Assembly: GCA_028866335.1 (NCBI GenBank)
Contig: JAGWIL010000006.1
Location: 1 to 34,656 of the forward strand
Source: Rhodospirillales bacterium
Lineage (GTDB): Bacteria; Pseudomonadota; Alphaproteobacteria; Acetobacterales; Acetobacteraceae
Direction of reading: 5' to 3'
Length of the DNA stretch: 34,656 nt
In this document: positions 30,838-34,656 of the stretch, one piece after another
Layout of the letters: every line of letters starts with the position of its first letter
How positions within the stretch are numbered: the stretch's first letter is position 1
The notes under the pieces: model-generated
The model's database searches: none
What the model was told of the DNA's origin: nothing
Seen by the model: the letters and a program-made list of their open reading frames with translations, nothing else
Program-made: the position numbers and the translations under genes

Positions 30838-32187
30838 TCACTGCCGTAGAGCCGCGCTGCTGTCTTGGTTCCGCATGCCCCAAAGGGTGCGAATGAGCTG
30901 CAATTCGCCGGCACGCGCGCGCCTGACCAGCCCGTGGAAGTAGGCACCTGGGCTCGCCCGGAAATATCCGGTCGGTTTAGTCGAAACGATGGCGACAGCG
31001 ATGGCAGCCTGTTCACGGCCCATGGCGGCGCAGGCATCCCCCCAAATAAACTTCGAGATGCCAAGCTCTTCGCGCAGCCAGTCCGCGGCATCGACGACCT
31101 CCGGCCAACGCGGTGCGGAATTGCCGAGATATGTGCGTAGCCGCGGCGCCAGATTCATCAATTGGGCTGGCGTGATCTTTAGCATCGAGCCTGAATCGGA
31201 ACGAGCCGCTGTTTCCCTGGGCCTCGCTTCTTGATGGCGGCCTTCGCGTCGCTCAGCCGGCTCGCTTAATCTCAGATCTTGGGAATTTGGCACGACCGAA
31301 ATCGAGCTACCTTCCCTAGAAGCAATTACAGTATCCTTTGGATATAGAAGTTGGTTTGTAGTTGTAATGTGGGGCCAGTTTTTTGGCTCCCTGGGGTCAT
31401 GATTCACAGAATCATCGCGAACCTCGCAGCGATCTTTCCTCCGCCGATCGAGGGCTAGTTCCAAGCTCTGGCGCATTTCACCGTGAATGCGCTCCAAGCG
31501 TGCAACCCCCATCTCCATCTCGTTGAGATCGCCCATACCCGCGATGCCCTGCGAGGCCTGGGAAGCTGCCAGCCGGTGGGCTTGCCATTCATCATTCGTA
31601 TGCTGCTGCTCGGCTGCGGTCTCGACGAGCTGGCGTATTCCGTTTCGGGCGATCGTCGCCCGCCGCTTCAGCGACTGCCGCTGCGCGCGCTCCTTTCGCC
31701 CCGCTTCGGCAACAGCGAGGAACTCAGCGTGCCGGTGGGCAAGCGGAGACAGATCGAAGCCGTAGGCCTCGACGATGCGCTCCTGCTTGTCCCGATGGCC
31801 GTAGCGCTTGCCATTGGGGCTGTCTTTCATCACGACGACACCGATCTCGACCAGGTGACGGTTCAGGTTCTTCGCTTGGCTCGGTCCGATGCCAAGCTCC
31901 TGCTGCTGAAGCGCGGCAGACGGCCAAACAATCGGCCGCGAGGATGGCGCCCAGTCCTGCTCTTCGGACCAGCGGAACAGCCAGTCGATCGCATGCACGA
32001 CGCTCGGACGAAACCCCAGAAAGGGAGCGGCGGCTTTGAAGGCGGCCAGAACCTTTCCCTTCGGCACCGCCGGGGTGGCCGCATGGCTTTCCGTTGCCTC
32101 GATCGTTTCGAGCATCCTAGGGGTGATTTTGCGCAGCCCGGGTGCGTAACCGCGGGCGCGCAGCGGAGGTCGCTGAACGGTGTCCAT
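30838..32187 (-). CDS. repC: RepC, replication initiator of the repABC replicon
   Basis: This 449-residue protein starts MDTVQRPPLRARGYAPGLRK and has the RepC N-terminal domain (winged-helix part with VVHAIDWLFRWS, SSRPIVWPSAALQQQELG, NGKRYGHRD). A polar linker (about residues 255-310) precedes a second domain (AADWLREELGISKFIWGDACAAMG, PTGYFRASPGAYFHGLVRRA). RepC binds the origin, which in this family lies inside its own gene. AGGAAGAG precedes start 32187; the longer frame to 32238 adds 17 residues without such a site. Expression is expected to be held down by the ctRNA at about 32294-32368. Confidence 0.96.
   Translation of the reverse strand: MDTVQRPPLRARGYAPGLRKITPRMLETIEATESHAATPAVPKGKVLAAFKAAAPFLGFRPSVVHAIDWLFRWSEEQDWAPSSRPIVWPSAALQQQELGIGPSQAKNLNRHLVEIGVVVMKDSPNGKRYGHRDKQERIVEAYGFDLSPLAHRHAEFLAVAEAGRKERAQRQSLKRRATIARNGIRQLVETAAEQQHTNDEWQAHRLAASQASQGIAGMGDLNEMEMGVARLERIHGEMRQSLELALDRRRKDRCEVRDDSVNHDPREPKNWPHITTTNQLLYPKDTVIASREGSSISVVPNSQDLRLSEPAERREGRHQEARPRETAARSDSGSMLKITPAQLMNLAPRLRTYLGNSAPRWPEVVDAADWLREELGISKFIWGDACAAMGREQAAIAVAIVSTKPTGYFRASPGAYFHGLVRRARAGELQLIRTLWGMRNQDSSAALRQ
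31264..31420. other. Candidate replication origin inside repC
   Basis: Within repC the base composition drops sharply: 37 of the 60 bases at 31321-31380 are A or T, against high GC around. Just beside it is a perfect palindrome, ATGATTC-aca-GAATCAT (31399-31415). In studied repABC plasmids oriV is an AT-rich stretch in the central part of repC. The match in position is the main argument; iterons are not evident. Confidence 0.6.
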
Positions 32188-32258
32188 CGTGATTCTCTTC
32201 CTGATGAGAATCGCGGCAGGCACACCCCTCCCGTCCACACGAAAACGGCAATTTTCGC

Positions 32259-32287
32259 TTGGCCAAAACCGGGGTTCGAGCTATAAG
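32259..32287 (+). promoter_or_regulatory. Promoter of the countertranscribed RNA
   Basis: TTGGCC (32259-32264) and TATAAG (32282-32287) are separated by exactly 17 bases on the plus strand, opposite to repABC. Transcription would start near 32294, in the repB-repC gap. Confidence 0.75.
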
Positions 32288-32293
32288 AAGGCT

Positions 32294-32368
32294 GTCAAGA
32301 CCATCAAGCTCGCGCGCACCGCGATGCGGTTGAAATTGGAAACCCGCCCGGCAAGGCGGGTTTTCTTT
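32294..32368 (+). ncRNA. Countertranscribed RNA (ctRNA) of the repABC operon
   Basis: The region between repB and repC holds a plus-strand promoter followed, about 45 bases later, by a clear intrinsic terminator, giving an RNA of about 75 nt antisense to the repC leader. In repABC plasmids such small antisense RNAs pair with the repB-repC mRNA, lower RepC synthesis, and act as an incompatibility factor. Start and end are inferred from the promoter and terminator; no transcript data are available. Confidence 0.82.
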
Positions 32369-32369
32369 T
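32340..32369 (+). terminator. Intrinsic terminator of the ctRNA
   Basis: AAACCCGCC (32340-32348) and GGCGGGTTT (32355-32363) form a perfect 9-bp stem with a 6-base loop, followed by a T-rich tract (TTTTCTTTT) on the plus strand. Confidence 0.9.
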
Positions 32370-32379
32370 GCCCGTTAGG

Positions 32380-33393
32380 TCATGTCTTGGCTCCGAACTG
32401 ATCGCACACATCCCTCACCCGAGACATGAGGTCGTCCAGCACGTCCTCGGGCAGGTTGGCTTCGTCAAAGCGGATCCGGATAACACCTGCCTTCCGGTCA
32501 ACCTTGAAGCTGGGAGCGCCGCCTTTAGACGGCTGCGAGGGCGCTGCCGGGCCTGATGGCGCGGGACGGATGGGGCTCGACAGCTTCTTCAGAACCAGGT
32601 CGAACCGGGCATCGCTGTCGGTGGCGCCTTCTTTACGGCAAAGATCGAGGATGCCGTCGCGCTCGGCCGACCAATCGGTCTGCTCCAATGCCGCGGCCAG
32701 TTCCATCCACCGCCGGCGGCCCGTCGTCTGAGCCGGACCGATCACCCGGATCAGGTCATCGGGAACCGTCGTCGCCAATTTGATCATGCGGGAGACTTCG
32801 GTCTTGTCGATGTTCATCGCCACGCAGATGACATCGCGCGCGAAGTTTCCCGCCTCGAGGCGCGCGGCGAAGAGCGCCCGCTCGATATAGGACAGATCGA
32901 GGCGGTCCTGGTTTTCTTGGCCCTGGGCAACCACCAGCTCTTCATCGCTGAGCGGCTTCACCATCGCCCGCACGGGGCGGCCGATGAGCTTTAACGCCCG
33001 ATAGCGGCGATGACCGAAGGCGATCTGATACCGGCCGGGCGCGTCAGGATGGGGCCTGACCAAAATCGGGGTACGCTGGCCCTGTTCGCGAATGGACGTG
33101 ATGAACGAGTCCATGGCTGCATCGTCATCGAGGCGATCGGCGACAAAAGAAGGATCGATTAGATCCGTCTCGATCTCAATGATGAGTTCGCCGCCTTCAA
33201 CCTTCTCTTGGGCTTGACGCAAATCGTCTTGCGCTTGACGAAGGTCGGACTGGATCGACTCAACCGTCTCGGTCATGGCGCCGACCAGGCCGACGCCGCG
33301 CCCTGTAGATTTGCGAGCCGTCACCGGCGGGGTTCCGGAGACGGGCTCCTCGCCTGGAGTGAACAGACCTTCGAGAAGTTGTTTGCGCCCCAT
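32380..33393 (-). CDS. repB: RepB, ParB-type partition protein
   Basis: This 337-residue protein starts MGRKQLLEGLF, as typical RepB proteins do, and carries the ParB/Srx domain with RTPILVRPHPD and GHRRYRALKLIG (about residues 120-145), then QENQDRLDLSYIERALFA and a helix-turn-helix (ICVAMNIDKTEVSRMIKLA). The C-terminus ends with a helical dimerisation part. RepB binds parS sites and works with RepA in segregation. I saw no clear parS palindrome in the window. An ATG five codons earlier (33408) would overlap repA; 33393 gives the conserved N-terminus and begins two bases after the repA stop. Confidence 0.95.
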   Translation of the reverse strand: MGRKQLLEGLFTPGEEPVSGTPPVTARKSTGRGVGLVGAMTETVESIQSDLRQAQDDLRQAQEKVEGGELIIEIETDLIDPSFVADRLDDDAAMDSFITSIREQGQRTPILVRPHPDAPGRYQIAFGHRRYRALKLIGRPVRAMVKPLSDEELVVAQGQENQDRLDLSYIERALFAARLEAGNFARDVICVAMNIDKTEVSRMIKLATTVPDDLIRVIGPAQTTGRRRWMELAAALEQTDWSAERDGILDLCRKEGATDSDARFDLVLKKLSSPIRPAPSGPAAPSQPSKGGAPSFKVDRKAGVIRIRFDEANLPEDVLDDLMSRVRDVCDQFGAKT

Positions 33394-33395
33394 TG

Positions 33396-34622
33396 CTAGT
33401 TGCCCCATGCCTGTTCGATCAGGCTCTCGATCTCCGCATTGACCTGGTTCATCGACTCAAGCGCCCGATCGTAGGTCGAGCGGGTGAACTGTTCGCGCGT
33501 TACCTCATAGAGCGTTTGCTTCGTCATCGAGGCATCGGAGATGGCGGTCGATTTCACCATCGCGCTCGTCAGAACGCGGTCGCCGAAAAGCGAACGCATG
33601 AAGCCGACCATCTGGGTTTGCGGGCCATCGGTCGGCTCGTATCGCGTCACCAGATAGCGCATCCAGTCATACTGCATGTTGCCGCCGGCCTTGGCGACCA
33701 CCTCCAGCAACTCCGAGGTCATCAGGAGGAACTGGCACATCGACATGATGTCCAGCATTTCCGGATGAACGGTGACGAGCAGCGCGGTCGACGCGCACAG
33801 TGCAGAGAGCGTCAGAAAGCCGAGTTGCGGCGGGCAATCGAGGATGACAACGTCATAGCGGTCCTCGACCTCCGCGAGGCACTGCGAGATCCGCGCGAAG
33901 AACATCGTGTCCTTCTTGGAAGAAATCGCGCGAGGGCTCTCGTGCTCGAACTCCATCAGTTCGATATTGCCCGGAATGAGATGTAGGCCCGGGAAATAGG
34001 TCTCCTTGATCACCTCGGCTGTGGGCCGGCGATCGGGTCCGTATTTGATCGCCCCATAGAGCGTCTCGTCCGCACCGACGTCGAATTCGGGCTGGTAGCC
34101 GTGAAGGGCCGTCAGGCTGGCCTGCGGGTCAAGATCGACAGCCAGAACGCGATAACCGCGCAACGCCAAATACTGAGACAGATGGGCGGACGTCGTCGTC
34201 TTGGCGGAGCCGCCTTTGAAGTTGGCCACGCAGATAACCTGAAGATGCTGGCCTTCCTTGCGTTGAGGCAGATAACGCCGGTCGCCCTTCCCAGACTCAT
34301 CGAGGAACTCGCGAAGTGCCCGAATGTCACTAAAGGAATAGGAGCGGCGCCCATGCGCCGTGGTCTCGGGTGCCGGCCCCTTCCCTTCAAGCGAAAGCGT
34401 TCTCAGGTAGCTGTCAGCGATGCCGATGATCTTGGCGGTTTCTGTCGAAGAGAACCGCCGCAGCGTCTTCTCCGCTTTGGGCGGGAAAAGCTTCATGCGA
34501 TGATCTTGAAGCTTCTGTGAGAGTCCGCTCGCGTCCCCGGCGATAAGATCATGGAGCATAGAGAGCCCTACCGTGGAGACGGGGGCTTTCGTATCAACGA
34601 GAGGGGCCTTTGGTGACGGCAT
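33396..34622 (-). CDS. repA: RepA, ParA-type partition ATPase
   Basis: This protein has 408 residues from the ATG at 34622. It has an N-terminal HTH part (LRRFSSTETAKIIGIADSYL), the deviant Walker A KGGSAKTTT (about 136-144), VDLDPQASLT (A') and VVILDCPPQLG (Walker B). RepA is the segregation ATPase and also represses the operon. ATG 34559 (MLHDLI...) is an alternative start; the first residues before it look variable. The operon promoter lies to the right of the window or in its last bases and is not resolved here. Confidence 0.95.
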   Translation of the reverse strand: MPSPKAPLVDTKAPVSTVGLSMLHDLIAGDASGLSQKLQDHRMKLFPPKAEKTLRRFSSTETAKIIGIADSYLRTLSLEGKGPAPETTAHGRRSYSFSDIRALREFLDESGKGDRRYLPQRKEGQHLQVICVANFKGGSAKTTTSAHLSQYLALRGYRVLAVDLDPQASLTALHGYQPEFDVGADETLYGAIKYGPDRRPTAEVIKETYFPGLHLIPGNIELMEFEHESPRAISSKKDTMFFARISQCLAEVEDRYDVVILDCPPQLGFLTLSALCASTALLVTVHPEMLDIMSMCQFLLMTSELLEVVAKAGGNMQYDWMRYLVTRYEPTDGPQTQMVGFMRSLFGDRVLTSAMVKSTAISDASMTKQTLYEVTREQFTRSTYDRALESMNQVNAEIESLIEQAWGN

Positions 34623-34656
34623 CAAGCGACTTTCTAAGCATCTACCGTCTCTATGG

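Noticed and set aside
30820..34656. parS site for RepB
   Set aside because: I looked for the GTT-N4-GC-N4-AAC type palindrome around the repABC genes and found none; it may lie beyond the right edge.

Overview
This window is the replication end of a high-GC alphaproteobacterial plasmid or plasmid-like secondary replicon. Two signals give the class. A complete repABC operon lies on the minus strand (33396-34622 repA, 32380-33393 repB, 30838-32187 repC), with a countertranscribed RNA between repB and repC. A LexA box of the alphaproteobacterial type (GTTC-N7-GTTC) sits in front of a umuDC pair. I cannot name a genus. No transposase, integrase, conjugation gene, rRNA, tRNA or CRISPR array is visible.

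Layout. From 1 to 28392 essentially every gene is on the minus strand, closely packed and often with ATGA-type overlaps. Reading from the right, against the coordinates: an ATP-grasp protein (27268-28392); a coupled group of Toprim protein, HD phosphohydrolase, UvrD-like helicase and small zinc protein (23181-27016); a VbhA/Fic toxin-antitoxin pair (22002-23136); a run of small orphan genes (18343-21771), one of them frameshifted; an unusual cytosine-C5 DNA methyltransferase with seven internal repeats (16116-18209); an ArdC-type antirestriction metalloprotein (14801-15772); two neighbouring PAPS-reductase-like ATP pyrophosphatases (12383-14242); a class II, B12-dependent ribonucleotide reductase (9650-11920); a giant N12-class DNA methylase/helicase (3109-8202); and a ParB-domain protein (654-2333). 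A plus-strand block (28519-30819) carries a DUF192 protein and SOS-controlled umuD and umuC, and converges on repC.

The most striking non-coding feature is a family of seven dispersed intergenic elements of about 85-105 bp (2393-2482, 8737-8839, 11966-12050, 15810-15896, 18247-18337, 21818-21908, 27102-27187). Each keeps a nearly invariant stem (GCAAGGG / CCCTTGC) inside an outer stem, and encloses two small hairpins whose sequences differ between copies while pairing is kept. All seven have the same orientation, and each lies about 40-90 bp upstream of the start codon of a minus-strand gene. They look like paralogous structured leaders, or DNA sites, that mark or co-regulate seven transcription units.

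How the parts fit (inference). repABC and its ctRNA handle replication, segregation and incompatibility. The DNA methyltransferase, the N12 methylase/helicase and ArdC look like protection against host restriction. NrdJ, the HD phosphohydrolase, the UvrD-like helicase, the Toprim protein and UmuDC deal with nucleotide supply, replication and damage tolerance. VbhA/Fic stabilises the replicon or acts as a toxin module. About a third of the genes have no function I can assign.
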